Below are positions 10,330 through 21,727 of a stretch of DNA of 43,764 nt, in pieces. This DNA comes from Gyrodactylus bullatarudis. Lineage: Eukaryota > Platyhelminthes > Monogenea > Gyrodactylidea > Gyrodactylidae. The stretch spans positions 143,876 through 187,639 of the forward strand of contig SSNU01000143.1 of assembly GCA_012064415.1 (NCBI GenBank), read 5' to 3'. Within the stretch, counting starts at the first letter, position 1. Each line of letters starts with the position of its first letter. A program made the position numbers and the translations under genes. The notes under the pieces are model-generated. The model was not told where the DNA came from and did not search any database. It saw nothing but the letters and a program-made list of their open reading frames with translations.

Positions 10330-10757
10330 TTCTTATTTATACTTATATTTATTTCCTTGATTTGGAAGTTGGTTCGTATTCCATATCTTTGAAGCTTTGA
10401 AACAATTTCTGATTGTAGTTTTAGAGACATTTTCAAAAAACCTCTGTATCATACTGTACGGATTTCTTACATCTGGATGGAACGTCCTAGCTCGAATTCC
10501 TCTGGTAACTTTCTATTTGCAACTCCATATCTAACGGTTGACATACAGAAGTTGCATTAGGGGGCATGAACAGAAGCCTTACATTAGCAGGAGGATTAGG
10601 AGCTTTGTGAAAAGATACGTTATCTGCAAGGAGAAGAATATTCCTGTTTCTGTAAGTATTTCCGAATTTATTTAGCAATTCTTGAAATAGATCTCCTTTA
10701 TTCCATGCATTTTTTATTCCCTTTGTGAAGTTGGGGAATTTCTTGTTGGAAACATCT
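10330..10757 (-). pseudogene. pogo-like transposase fragment, second catalytic half
   Basis: The reading begins near 10757 with KGIKNAWNKGDLFQELLNK. It continues NRNILLLADNVSFH (second catalytic Asp), then VRLLFMPPNATSVCQPLD, the conserved PPN-T-S-x-x-QPLD block of CENP-B-like transposases. After a stop and frameshift, FENVSKTTIRNCFKASKIW matches the C-terminal helix. On the minus strand this second half precedes the first half at 9955-10320, so the two are pieces of separate copies or a rearranged copy. Confidence 0.75.
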
Positions 10758-10760
10758 TGG

Positions 10761-11094
10761 TTTTAAATGCTTAAACTCACCAATTACTATAAGTTTCACC
10801 AGCCATGCTACAGCCATGCTTGACGTTTTGGTTCATTATAATAGTTTGAATATTTAGTTAATTACAGATACGATTACAATTAATACATTGAATAGTTAAT
10901 TAATATTAATAGTAGAAAGTTTGTTTGAATAGACATAACGAAATTGGAATTAACATTGTGAGAGAGTGTAACAAACCTGTAATTTGCATATTCACTTCCA
11001 CTTCAGCTTTCATTTGTTTCCTCGAGGGGGGTTGGCAGGCAGGTAGTAGGTTGGGCTTTGCATTGAAAGATTCATTGGTTTAATGTGGTTGGTT
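10761..11094. other. no recognisable gene
   Basis: Short spacer. The minus strand downstream of the GIY-YIG fragment (about 10970-11095) stays open with proline- and lysine-containing text (LLPACQPPSRKQMK). It may be the tail of that protein. Confidence 0.3.
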
Positions 11095-11556
11095 TTGTAC
11101 GCAGAGATTTGGCTTTTCTTCGTTAATTAAATAAGCTTCAACACCTTTCAACATGTTAACGTTGTTTCCATATGATTTGTAGATAATTTCAAAGTTTTTA
11201 GGGGAAAAATTGGCTTTGCATGTTCTGAGGTGATCTCTAACAGCGGTCTGCCCAAGTTGTGGAGGTGCTCGTCCACTCTGTCCTCTAGCCTCCTAGTGCT
11301 GTGACCTATATAAACTGCATCACATGGAAATTTGAATCTGTATACTAGATAAGTCTGCTTTCAGTCATCTATTGGGTCTTTTGAGCATCTTGTTGGTTTT
11401 GTAGACGAACCTAAGTAAAGCATGAGGGTAGGCTTCATTAAAGGCAGTTGTGATCTTCTTTTGGTAGGTTGCGCTAGCTAGATCTCCTTTGAAGGGTAAG
11501 TTGAGAACAGCTTGGCCATCAGTCGTCTCATTTGGCTTTTTCCTTGGAGTGTACAA
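11095..11556 (-). pseudogene. retroelement GIY-YIG endonuclease fragment, family 2
   Basis: The N-terminal part (11556-11365) reads AVLNLPFKGDLASATYQKK and LLRFVYKTNKMLKRPN, a linker typically found between RT and GIY-YIG in PLEs. After a frameshift the GIY-YIG core is FKFPCDAVYIGHSTRRLEDR with VDEHL. Another shift gives AVRDHLRTC, NFEIIYKSYG and LKGVEAYLINEEKPNL, the C-terminal part of the nuclease fold. The GIY motif is FKFPCDAVYIG, with the usual C-x-C site reduced. No RT core is present upstream. A related C-terminal piece is at 32552-32980. Confidence 0.75.
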
Positions 11557-11639
11557 TTTTGAAAGTCTATCGTTGATAAGTTCAATAGGGTAGTCGTTTG
11601 CTAAGAAGATACATATAAGTTTTTCCAGTTACAAAATAA

Positions 11640-12090
11640 AAATGGATACTTTTGATTTGTTGTCTTACAATTCAATGGAAACTAGAAAAACGGAATTAAA
11701 AAGGCTAGGAATGAATTAAAAATACAACTAAATTCATAAACAGATAGAACTTTTTTTCTCTATCGAATCATAGCATGTTCATACCGTCCTTCATCAAGTT
11801 TAGAGCAAGAAATTTGTCCTCATTACTCAACTTCGAGTATTTCGACTTAAGAACAGTAGTTGACATTTTTTTCGATTTTTATCAAAAAAGAGCTAATAGA
11901 GTATATTGCAAATAATCTTCGTATTGATGAATTATTTTGGACCGACAGAATATTAGCTGTATAAATGGATACTTTTGATTTGTCGTTTTACAATTCAATG
12001 GAAACTAGTAAAACGGAATTTAAAAGGCTATGAATGAATTAGAAATACAACCAAGTTCATACACAGATAGAACTTTTTTTTCTCCATCGT
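11640..12090. repeat. direct repeat of about 129 bp, spaced by 322 bp
   Basis: 11640-11768 and 11962-12090 are about 93% alike. Both start with TGGATACTTTTGATTTGT and end with GATAGAAC plus a T-run. The spacer (11769-11961) contains a 32-codon minus-strand reading starting ATG at 11864 (STTVLKSKYSKLSNEDKF). This looks like a helix-turn-helix N-terminus but is too short to assign. Confidence 0.7.
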
Positions 12091-12149
12091 ATGATGTATA
12101 GGTTATTTTATTAAGAGTTCATATATAGAAGTTAAGAAGAATTTAGACT

Positions 12150-12770
12150 GGATACTTTTTTTTGTCGTCCACTATAGTTTTATCTCTTGATGTTCTAAAT
12201 TTTAATTTTGTGGAAAGATGTTTTGTTTTGAATGAAAAAATTTCATGAATCTTAGAGCTTGTCAAGATTTTAACAGGTCGACATTTACCAGGAATTGGCT
12301 AACCAATTCGAGTTATTTTTATTATGTTTTCTATTTTATTTTCCAGATTATTAATGCAATTTTGGACACGTGTTTTGTCATCTTCAGATTCAGGAAAATT
12401 ATAGATTATTAGGTTTTTAGATTTTTCTATTCGTTAGTTTATTTCATTAACCATTGAGTTAGTCTTAAGATCTACTGTTTTAAGCTCTTTTAACTAGTAT
12501 TTAGAAAGTTTCGCGTTATCAGTGAAAGGGAAACTATAAAAAGACTCACAAATATTGATTTGCTGCTTGATATCTTCTTCCATTTCCTTCTTCATTTTTT
12601 GATTTTTTTTCTAGGAGTGATATATTTGATTGTCGCAAAGTGTTAACTTCGTAGCTTAGATCTTTATCAAGTACCAAGAGAAAATAACTGTCAGATATAG
12701 ATCCATCATTTGATAAGCGCTGTCTCTTGTCATGCTTGGATATTTTCTTGGATAATGATTTTTTAGACAT
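12150..12770 (-). pseudogene. LINE ORF1 relic, copy 2
   Basis: The start is ATG at 12770. The intact first 74 codons include KRQRLSNDGSISDSYFL and LSYEVNTLRQSN, a coiled-coil-like lead. Beyond a frameshift the minus strand continues with ICESFYSFPF, KSKNLIIYNFPESEDD, LENKIENIIKITRIG and GKCRPVKI. These match the better copy at 15809-16624 block for block. It has several stops and no ORF2 next to it. Confidence 0.75.
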
Positions 12771-13560
12771 TTATCGATGAAAAATTTAAACTTAATAAAC
12801 TTGGAGTGTAGTGTAGCATTAACATATGAGGTCTATGTAAAGTATACATTGTATATAGCATCATAATACACTAAACTTCCTAAAAAAATGTGTGAGAGTT
12901 AAACCGGACGGTAAGGACTTTTTTTCTTGATTACTTATGAGTAGGAGTATGAGATTAAATTTTTTTTCAGAAACCAGGTGACATTTTGCTTGTCCATAAA
13001 TGTGTCATTTTTCATTATTTCGAGCCGAAATTTCAGCACATTCTTTTCATATTCTATCGTTATGCTAATTTTTATTCAATTTGCTTTAGCCAAAAAACAA
13101 AGTTAATTTTTTCGTTCAATCATCATGAAATTAGCACCATTAGAAACAGAATAACAAGTTATCTAGTTTCCTTAAATCTAAGGCTCAAATATTATTTCAT
13201 CTAAGATGTATGAAGGTTCAAAGACGAAGTTTTTGTAAAAAGCTTTAGATTCAAGTTTTTTTCATTTTTCCCATTCAAGCTAAATGTTGGATGACGTCAT
13301 CATCCATATGGGGCCTCCTCAGGTGAAAAGTTCTAGAGACCCCCTTTTTCGGCAATCAAACATGATGAGATTTGTTTACTCTACTGTACAAACAAAAAAC
13401 ATTCTTTCCTTTTAGAACGTAAATGATAACTTATCCCTGATAACTTTACCAAAAAAATCCTATATTTTAGTCCGTTTTTACCCTTTTTTGTACACCCCCA
13501 ACACATAGTCCTGAAAGGTCCAGTTACACACATCATGGCTCGATGGATGAATTATTTTCA
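12771..13560. other. no recognisable gene
   Basis: AT-rich sequence with stop-laden frames. The ORF at 12986-13204 has no recognised feature. Short T-runs only. Confidence 0.35.
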
Positions 13561-13569
13561 TACCAAATT

Positions 13570-13660
13570 TATATTTATATCTCTCTGCTCCTCATCAGGG
13601 TGACCAATAATTTGCATGAAAACCAATAACCAATAGAATTTGAGTATTTTCCTAACCAAT
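13570..13660 (+). promoter_or_regulatory. promoter-like segment
   Basis: ATCTCTCTGC (13579-13588) is a border motif shared with the foldback element. It is followed by three CCAAT boxes (GACCAATAATTTGC, AAACCAATAACCAATAG) and then AATTTGAGTATTTTCC. The order resembles the modules at 5.6 and 22.5 kb. Confidence 0.3.
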
Positions 13661-13739
13661 TTTCTTTTCACTTCTCACCAACTCTAGGCTATGAACAAAC
13701 CGCATTTTTAGGTAAAAATTATTTAATTAATTAATTAAA

Positions 13740-14100
13740 ATCAGAAATATCATCGATTTTCTCTTTTTGAATTTTGGTTTCGGTAAACTGTTTGAGCATA
13801 CCCTTCTTCTTAAAAAGTACTGCAATATGTAACATTGAGAGCTTCTTTCAATTTTTTCTTCGATTTTTTAATGAATATTTATTTCTCGATCAAGACGAAT
13901 TTTTCGAACAAGAATCAGAATGGATTAATAGAAAGAAAACTTACATTCCGTTCTTTAATATTTTCGGTTTTCGTTATATCATTTATGTGCCTGACTCCTC
14001 AAAGTCTTCCTGGAATCATAGAATCTTTGTGTATCGAGTCAAGTGACCAAGTTTAGAAGAAATATCCAATGAGGTTTTACCATCATTCACAAGTTAGTTG
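13740..14100 (-). pseudogene. possible Tc1-like transposase N-terminal scrap
   Basis: The minus strand reads NDGKTSLDISSKLGHLTRY then KILxFQEDFEESGT then RKP. This resembles the first helix-turn-helix of Tc1-like transposases, where DIS-x-KLG, a T-x-x-x-K-I block and E-(E/x)-(T/S)G-(S/T) occur in this order. Further downstream frames are broken. No catalytic motif is present. The plus-strand ORFs here (13774-14046, 13835-14056) look like shadows. Confidence 0.35.
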
Positions 14101-14879
14101 ACGTCTGTGCGATATTAAGTAGCATTTCATCTACTAATTTCATGATCACGCATGAAGAAAAATATTAACCACCCTATCAGGAAAACAATACACAGAAAAT
14201 ATTGGCAGTATACGATCTATTATCATGCATAAAAAAAGAATTATTATTGAAGAAAGATTACTTCGATTCCAGATGAAAGCATGTTTATCCAAATGTTTCG
14301 GGGGACTTACGGGTTCCTGTGAATGCATTGTATAAAATTACGAACATTAATGACTCATTGCACAAGTGATGTGGATAATAACCCCACCCCATGTGAGAAA
14401 AATAGTCAGAAAGATTTTCTCAATATTTAATTCTGATTTTCAATTTCAAGAAGATTTTTAAAGTTGCATTCTGCAAATTCTATTAGAAATAGCCTTACTA
14501 AACATGATAGGGAAATGATCAGCGGAAAAATCTCTTTCAAAAGGTATTAATTTAGTTGAAAATTGATTTTTAGCCTATTTTTGGGTAAATATGTCTGCTT
14601 ACAAGTGGTCACGATTTACGAAAGAGATTTTTGAGAGGTAGAAATGAGGTGGATAACTTTTACACAGTTATTAAAGAGGGAGTACTGTATGTTATCATTT
14701 TTCTTATTTGAAAAATCATTATCTATTTTGTTTGAGAACTTGAAATATTTATTCAGATAAAAATATCCTTGTTTAGGCTTTGTTTTAATGTGCTCTATGA
14801 TTTTTTTCTCAACTCTATCTTATTCTTGCTTATACAATAATTCGATTTTTTTGTGTGTCCATTGTTAGTTCAGAAGATC
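14101..14879. other. no recognisable gene; may contain decayed LINE ORF2
   Basis: Lies downstream of the LINE endonuclease on the minus strand, where the reverse transcriptase should be. No RT motif (YADD or similar) could be found in any frame, so ORF2 is truncated. Confidence 0.4.
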
Positions 14880-15725
14880 TAGCAAGTGAGGCATTTTTGG
14901 AGTTTATTTCTTAATGTAATGTTGGTTCTATAGACTAGTTGATCGAAATTCTTTTTCTCTTTGATCGTTGTAGCTAATGAGTAGATGCATGAATAATGTT
15001 GAAGAAAGTTATCTGCAATTAGAAGGTTTTCATTAATGTTTGTCACAGCTTTTAACGTATTAAAATCCGTGAATTCAAACTATTCACATATTTCCTCCAC
15101 ATCTTTTAAGATTTCAATGTTTGGAAAAGTTATCATGGCATACACTCCATAATGGTCTTTAGTTGGAAATATTTTTTGAACATCAAACTTTATAAATGAA
15201 TTTTGTTCAGTTAAAATGCAATCAAGGATATTGTTTTGTCTGGTTGGAGTATATATTCTTTGATGTAATCCTAAGCTATAGAGATATGTTCCCAATAGAG
15301 TATTGGGATCATTCCAATTTTCGTTAGGAAGGTTGAGATCTCCGAGAATTATGATTTCACTGCCTGTATTTACTGAATCATTTACAGAGTTTATTTAGGA
15401 GGAATCATCACTAATTGTATTATTAGGTTATCTATAGATTAGAATAATGTTTAAAATTTTTTGCTCATTTAGTTTAATAGCACAGTTTAGAAGTTCATTA
15501 TTATTAATAGAGGAACAGGTTGATGACACAATATCAAATGATTTCTTTATAAAAATTATAACTCCTCCATGTTTATCACCAACTCTGTCAGATCTTATAA
15601 AAACATAAACATCAAAGTAGAGACTATTATCGGAGTGAGAGTCGTGCAGCCATGTCTCAGTAAAACAGTATAAATCATATTGAGTGTTTGATATAAAGGC
15701 TTTTAAAGAAAATAGACAGAAAATA
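14880..15725 (-). pseudogene. LINE ORF2 endonuclease domain (truncated)
   Basis: An apurinic-type endonuclease of a non-LTR retrotransposon, which nicks target DNA to prime reverse transcription. In minus-strand order: LYCFTETWLHDS (catalytic Glu), IRSDRVGDKHGGVIIFIKKS, IIILGDLNLPNENW (GD-x-N motif), then the ORF 15295-15080 with YTPTRQNNILDCILT and KDHYGVYAMI (the S/K-D-H motif). Stops occur near 15420 and 15070. After that, linker text (YSLATTIKEKKNFDQLVYR) is seen but no RT. It follows ORF1 at 15809-16624 by about 85 bp on the same strand, the expected LINE order. A Jockey/CR1-like clade is likely but not proven. Confidence 0.8.
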
Positions 15726-15808
15726 AGGATCTTATATTTTATAGAAAAAGAGAAATAGTATTATTTTTAGATAACAAGAAAGAAGGAGTATTATTTATAG
15801 TGCCAGTT

Positions 15809-16624
15809 CTAGTTGCTTGTACTCGCGGTGATATCAGGGGCTAGGTTTTGACTAGAAGAAATGACAGAGTTTCTTGATTGAGGTAGAAAATTATTATTAT
15901 GACTTATCGTCTGATATTCAGCATAATGAGGTGGATATAAATTGAAATCTTTATTTTGATTTAAACTATTATTTTTAGCAATAAATTCAGAGGTAGCTAT
16001 TGTTTGCTGAAGGATAGTTTCATCTCTAGAGGTTCTTATTTTGAGCTTTTGAATGATTTTTTTTTGAATAAAAAAGTTTCTATGAATTTTTGAGTTAGTA
16101 AGTATTTTTATTGGTCTGCATTTACCTGGAGTTTGTTTGCCAATTCGAGTTATTTTTATGATATTCTCAATTTTATTTTCAAGTTTATCTAAGTAACCAT
16201 GAACATTAGGAATATCATTTTCGGTTTCAGGCAGGTTATAGATAATGAGGTTTTTTGATTTTTCAGTCCGTTGATTAATCTCATTGACCATAGAATTTAT
16301 TTTTTGATCAACTATTTTAAGATCATTTAGCGAATATTTGGAGATCTCTTGTTTATTAGCAAAGGGAAAACTATAAAAGGACTCACAAATATTCATTTGT
16401 TGCTTGAGTTGGTTTATTTCTGTTTTCATTGAAGTGTTTTCGTCTGTAATGCGAGCATTGATCTGTTTGAGTATGTTCACTTCGTAAGTGAGATCTTCCA
16501 TTAGTTCGAGTAATCATTCAACAGTAATGTTTTTTGGGTATGGATTGTCAGAGATGGATCCATCAGTAGAAATGCGATGTCTTTTTTCAGGCAAACACGC
16601 AGTTCTCTTTGACTTTGAAGACAT
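15809..16624 (-). pseudogene. LINE ORF1 protein, copy 1
   Basis: RNA-binding ORF1 of a non-LTR retrotransposon. The probable original ATG is at 16624 (MSSKSKRTACLPEKRHR). It is in frame with the long ORF from 16501 but interrupted by one TGA near 16516. The order is: basic N-terminus with DGSISD, heptad-like coiled coil (LTYEVNILKQ, MKTEINQLKQQM), then an RRM-like domain (KSKNLIIYNLPETENDI, YLDKLENKIENIIKI, TRIGK, RPIKILTNS). The tail is Asn/Ser-rich. Copy 2 at 12150-12770 starts at the same Met and confirms it. The next reading frame downstream is the ORF2 endonuclease. Confidence 0.8.
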
Positions 16625-16794
16625 TGAGTTTCAATGAAAATTTAAAATTAGAAATTCATTAATTGAGGTGAACCATAACCCCCGGCTGATGGGAAACAAT
16701 ATAAACAACATTTTTGTATTAAGAATCGTATTTTTCTCTCAAAAGATATACTTGGCTTATATTAGAACACCTTGACAATTATATGATATCACTG

Positions 16795-17185
16795 TAGAAC
16801 ACAAATTTTTTATTTTCGAGATTTTCACAAGTCTGGTAGATTTTGATGCGCTGAGCTGAACGGTGTAAACCGTTACTTGATTGATTTGCGAATTTCCGCA
16901 CAAATTGGAAAATTTTCAGCTTTAACGTTTATTTTGCATCTGAAATTGAAAGAGAAGAAAAAATGTAACAATCTGAAAGATTAGCTTTTTGTCTACATTT
17001 TGATATGCCATATGATGTGCATTAGTCCTTAATAATGTCGCTATGATCCTTAGATTGAGAACAATTCGATCAAATCTTGAGATCCAATTTCGTAAATCAA
17101 TCAAGTAACGGCTCACACCATTCAGCTCAGCGTATCAAAATCTACCGAAATAACCGAAGTCAAGTTAAAATTTGTTGTGCAGTGT
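16795..17185. mobile_element. small inverted-repeat element (MITE-like)
   Basis: Arms of about 75-100 bp (16798-16898 and 17090-17185) are inverted copies. The best-matching core is TAGATTTTGATGCGCTGAGC, with GTTACTTGATTGATTTGCGA further in. The centre of about 190 bp has only a chance ORF (16922-17116). The termini are indistinct and no duplication is obvious. Confidence 0.7.
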
Positions 17186-17419
17186 ATAAATTAGGCTAAA
17201 GTTTAATATAGCTATGATAAGAATAAGTACTGTCCTTGAATAATTTATTCTATTTTCTGAAAAATTCATCTCTCTGGAAAATAATTTTTTTATTAATATA
17301 TTCGAAATTGATTTTGATATTTACTGTTAAACTGTTGTAAATAAACTTGAGACTCCCTGGAAATGTAATTAATCTTTTGGTAGGACTGAAGGAACCTCAA
17401 AAATCTCCTTATGTGTATA

Positions 17420-17957
17420 CTGGTCGAATTAATATGTGAAACACTCTGAATATTTTAAACTGTCAATTTATTTAAAATGATACATTTTTCAAATCAAGAC
17501 CATTTGATAGATTAGAAAATTCTCTAACAATTGATAACTGAATGAATTTTTTTACCTTTCCATCAACAATGACTATAGGTTCATTTTGAATAAATCGCTC
17601 CACATACCATAATCGAAGCTCCACTGTGTACACGATTCAGTATGTTATTAAGAACGTCTCCCTGTGGACACCAATGATAACTCAAACCATCAACACCATC
17701 CAAATTAAACAATTTCTCATCAGTAAATATGACTTTATTCCAATTGATCTTTGGCTCAATTTATCCTTGATCCAATCTACTCGAAAATTTTTATCGAAAT
17801 CTGAAAGTTTTAGGAATTTTTTTGATTTCCAAATATTTTCATATTTTTTAAAATATTTTTGAATGGTTCTAAAATTTAGAATCAGATCTAGCTTTGCTTT
17901 AGCCTGGTTGCAGTTAATAGAGTTTTTAGTGAGAAGACCCATACGAAAAACTTCCAT
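17420..17957 (-). pseudogene. Tc1-like transposase, internally deleted copy with 3' terminus
   Basis: Same family as 1541-2040. The N-terminal half is missing: reading starts at LLTKNSINCNQAKAKLDL near 17935. It continues with FRVDWIKDKLSQR, the first-Asp region in broken frame (FNLDGVDGLSYHWCPQGD), and GASIMVCGAIYSK, the conserved block before the second Asp. After a shift the frame reads PIVIVDGKVKKFIQ and then runs directly into the 3' end. The segment with the second Asp and Glu is therefore deleted. The 3' TIR (CTGGTCGAATTAATATGTGA) ends at 17420 next to TA at 17418-17419. Confidence 0.85.
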
Positions 17958-18176
17958 GACATAGTTTTACACTAAATAAAAAGTTTTGTAAATGTTAAAA
18001 ATCAACTACAATTGATGAACTATTTGATAATAAATAATATCAAATATCATTTTCCCTCTCTCTGGTTTAGATTTACTTTATAGTTTTTAAACTATTTTAA
18101 TAACAATTAATGTATTTCATTCCCTTCCCTGTTTATACCGTTATATTTTTCCTTTGAAAATGAAGTAAGAAAGAAC

Positions 18177-18323
18177 TCAAAATGCTTTCAAACATCCTAT
18201 TAAACTAGCAAGTGGGTTTTCATCCGTTATAAGTTTTCTTAGATAGCCCAAATATGATTGAATCAACCCATTATTACGTTGGAGTGATTCACGTAGTTGT
18301 TCAAAAAAACGTCCGAAAATCCA
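18177..18323 (-). pseudogene. PLE family 1 N-terminal scrap, inverted
   Basis: The minus strand reads WIFGRFFEQLRESLQRNNG then YLGYLRKLITDENPLASL to a stop at 18177. The first part aligns with YSDVFEKQRELLIHNN in the PLE copy at 20171-21727, so it is the N-terminal part of the PLE protein. It lies just upstream of, and opposite to, copy B. Confidence 0.5.
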
Positions 18324-18394
18324 CTTAAATACATAATTAAGGAAAATGGTTAATTGATATCTTGAAACCTATACATACGTAATAGGCTAAATAT

Positions 18395-19655
18395 GTTGTT
18401 AAAGATACTTTTGATTTTGTAGGAAAAGTAAAAGATTTGAATATAGAATCTAGGGAAACAATTTCATTAGACATTAGTTCTTTATTTCCAAATGTACCTA
18501 TTGAAGATACCCTCACAATAAAAAAATCTTTTATCAATGAACATGAAGGTTTTGGCATGAGTAGTGACGAGATAACAGATCTTATTAGGATTTATTGTAC
18601 CAATGATCCTTTTTCATTTCAAAACAAAGTGTTCATTCAGAAAGATGGAATAGCAATGGGATCTCCCTTAAGTCCTCTTCTAGCAGATATCTTCTTGGGA
18701 TGGTTAGAATTAAATAAAATGTCTGACGCTATCAATTCTTTTACTGATGTTTACATTAGATATGTCGATGACACTTTTATTATAATGAAACCTAATGTAT
18801 CTGTAGACAACTTCTTTATGAAGATGAACTCATTTCATGGAAATATTAAATTTACTATGGAAAGAGAGTCTAACGGTATTTCAAGTTTCCTAGATGTCAA
18901 ACTAACCAGAAGAGAAGACGGATCAATTCTAAGAAATATTTTTAAGAAGAAGACTGACAATGGCAAATATCTTCATTATGCCAGTTTTAGTCCAGTTCCA
19001 CATAAGGTTGGCTTAGTAATTGGTCTAGGGAAGAGAATTCGAAGGATTGCTATTCCTAAAGAAATACCAAAGGAAATAGAGACGGCGAACTCATGTTTGA
19101 TGGAAATTGGTTATCTAGCCAAATTTGTGGACAAATTTATCAATCAACCTTAGAGATTAGAGATGAAGTTGTCAATACAGAAGAAGGCGAGAAAACAAAA
19201 ATTTTCATGAAACTGAACTTCGAAGGGGATGGTTTTAGTAATGATGTTAGGAGAAAACTGATCAATCTCATCGATCAACATTATGACAATATACAATTGA
19301 AAATTGTATTTAAAACCCAGAGATTATTCAGTTTAATCCATAAGGATTTACTTGACCCTCAAGAAAAGACTCTATTGATTTACAAGTTTCATTGTTACTG
19401 TGGGGCTTTGTACATAGGACGTTCTATTAGGATGTTGTCAACAAGATGTCATGATCATCTCAATAAAGATACCACGGTGACCAGACATATACTACAGGAA
19501 AACCATGTTGCTACAATTTCTAATTTTTTATTTTATACAAAAACCCAGGGGATGACAGCACAGATGTGTGGGTGAAGGAGAAATTCTTCATCAACAGGTA
19601 TAAACCTAATTTGTGTGTTCAAAAGAACTATTCGTTGGATATGTCCTATTTCACA
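18395..19655 (+). pseudogene. PLE family 1, copy B: RT core plus GIY-YIG endonuclease
   Basis: The best RT in the window. From 18395 the frame reads DFVGKVKDLNIESRETISL. It has motif A (LDISSLFPNVP), motif B (GIAMGSPLSPLLADIFLG), motif C (YIRYVDDTFIIMKP), then KFTMERESNGISSFLDVKL, and the thumb with HKVGLVIGLGKRIRRI. Frame 18437-19153 ends at FINQP. A one-base shift near 19150 moves to the GIY-YIG frame (19093-19575): LIYKFHCYCGALYIGRSIR, then HDHL, RHILQENH. A last shift gives DVWVKEKFFINRYKPNLC near 19600, the protein end seen also at 21860. The N-terminus is missing. The RT catalytic Asp residues are intact but the copy is frameshifted. Confidence 0.9.
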
Positions 19656-20124
19656 TAAAGTTGGTCTAGTAATTGGATTGAGTAAGAGGATAATAAGGAT
19701 AGCGAGTCCAGAAGAAATTCCAATAGAGAATTTGAAGTTGTGTTTAATGGAAAATGGGTATCCCGATAAATTTGTGGACAAATTTATCAACTTACCAATC
19801 GATAGAGATGTCGTTGAAAATACAGATGAAGTTGAGAAGACCACATTTTTTATGAAACTTAATTTCGAAGATGGTTTTAGTACTGATTTAAGGAGAAAGT
19901 TGACAAATCTCATCGATCAACATTATAACAACATTCAATTGAAAATTGTATTTAGAACTCAGAGATTGTTCAATTTGATTCACAAAGATTTACTGAGACC
20001 TGAAGAGAAGACTCTATTGATTTATAAATTTCAATGTGACTGCGGATCTTCTTATATAGGACGTACAATCAGAAAGTTGTCAACTAGAGGGAACGATCAC
20101 CTTAAGAAAAATTTAGTTATTTAA
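19640..20124 (+). pseudogene. PLE family 1, copy C: thumb and GIY-YIG, interrupted
   Basis: Directly follows copy B, head to tail. It starts inside the thumb (CPISHKVGLVIGLSKRIIRI) and is open through FVDKFINLPIDRDVV, RRKLTNLIDQHYNN and the GIY-YIG motif LIYKFQCDCGSSYIGRTIRK, with the CxC and YIG intact. Reading stops at 20124 shortly after LSTRGNDHLKK. The rest of the domain resumes at 21728 after an inverted PLE copy, so this copy appears split by that insertion. Confidence 0.85.
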
Positions 20125-20170
20125 TGATTCTAGTCCAAGAATTTTGGTATGTACTTGTCAGAATTTTTTG

Positions 20171-21727
20171 AGTTTCATATTTATGGTTCTTAACAGATTC
20201 CCCTGCTTCAACAAAGAATCGCAGCAAAGCATCATTGAAAACAGAATCAGCTTCTATGAGAACCATTTTGTTCGCGATGAAATTCAACAGAATTTGGGTC
20301 CTTTCTTCAATTATCTGAATTTCTTCTCTGATCTTTAAGAAAACATGTTCTTCTTTGTGAAAACGAACATCTCGAGGAACTTTCTTCCAAAAAGACCTTG
20401 GGTATTGGTTCCGATCAAGACATTCACGATAAAACTTAAATTGGCCATAAGAATAATAAAGTTTAGAGTTAGAAGATAATATTTCAGTAAGAAGATTCTT
20501 TTGATCAGGGATCCGGTGTGATAGATTATTATGAATGAGTAATTCACGTTGTTTTTCAAAAACGTCCGAGTATCCAGGATTGATTCATACTCTCTTCTGG
20601 TTAGCTTAACATCTAAAAAACTCAAAGCACCATTAGATTCCTTTTCCATAGTAAATTTAATATTCAGATGAAACGTGTTCATCTTTAAGATAAATTCATC
20701 TGCTGATACATACGGCTTCATCAAAATAAAAGTGTCATCGACATATCTGATGTAAACATCAGTGAAAGAATTGATAGTATCTGACATTTTATTAAGTTCT
20801 TACCAACCTAGAAAGATATCTGCTAAGAGGTGAACCCATGGCTATTCCATCTTTCTGTATGAAAAATCCTAATAAGATCTGCTATTTCAAGGCTTGACAA
20901 CTCAAAACCCTCATGTGCCTCAATAAAAGATTTAATGATAGCCAAAGTTTCCTCTATAGGTATACTAGGAAATAAAGAACTTACATCTAATGAGATCATC
21001 TCGTTAGAACCTATATTTAAATCCTTAACTTTATCGACAAAAGAACATCAGTTATCTTATGTGTCTTAGGATGTAGATATAATCTTGACATCCTAGTATG
21101 TTTCTTAGCTATAAAATTCCTAGTTTTATCCGAAATGATATTTCTATCAAATAATCCCTTAGCTATTTTATACATGGAACGTTCCATGGATTCCTTTTCC
21201 TTATAATACGAAGATCTATCCATTCCTGTATTAACGAATTTACTTTCATCTGAAAGAAAATCAAACCCTGCCTTATAATAATCCTCCTTATACATTATCA
21301 CTATACACTTTCCCTTATCAGGCTTAGTTAAAAAGATGTTCTCGTTAGACTTAAGTTCTTTAAGTGCTACAAAATGCTCTCCATCTCAGAGGTTTACGAT
21401 CAAAACTTCTGTAAATAGATAAAAGATCAAGTTTAAACTTCTCTGTGTTTGAATCATCTTTACGGTTCTGCGTGAGCCCTAGTTCATCCATCAAACGTTC
21501 AAAAGCTGCCTTGTCTTCAATTTCGTTGAGTCTTTTTGGAATACAAAAATTGGGACCAAGAGATAGAATTTCCTTTTGCTCCTTGGATAATACAATATCC
21601 GTGAAGTTGAAAATTCCTGATTCATGAAAACGAAGACTTTTACCAAATTCTTTCAATAACGTTTCATATTTATGGTTCTTAACAGATTCCCCTGCGTCAA
21701 CAAAGAATCGTAGCAAAGCATCATTGA
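20171..21727 (-). pseudogene. PLE family 1, copy E: inverted and circularly permuted
   Basis: Read on the minus strand from 21727: NDALLRFFVDAGESVKNHKY, FGKSLRFHESGIFNF, FCIPKRLNEIEDKAAFERLM, fingers (IMYKEDYYKAGFDF, YLHPKTHKITD), motif A (ISLDVSSLFPSIP), motif B (GIAMGSPLS) with a deletion, motif C (YIRYVDDTFILMKP) and SFLDVKLTRRE. There the reading passes directly to protein N-terminal text: GYSDVFEKQRELLIHNN, FWKKVPRDVRFHKEEHVF, then again NDALLRFFVEAGESVKNHKY ending at 20171. The last about 67 bp repeat the first 67 bp (21661-21727). No GIY-YIG part is present. Several frameshifts. Confidence 0.85.

Noticed and set aside
13774..14056. Two overlapping plus-strand ORFs rich in Phe
   Set aside because: Phe-rich text comes from T-runs; the minus strand has the more protein-like helix-turn-helix reading.
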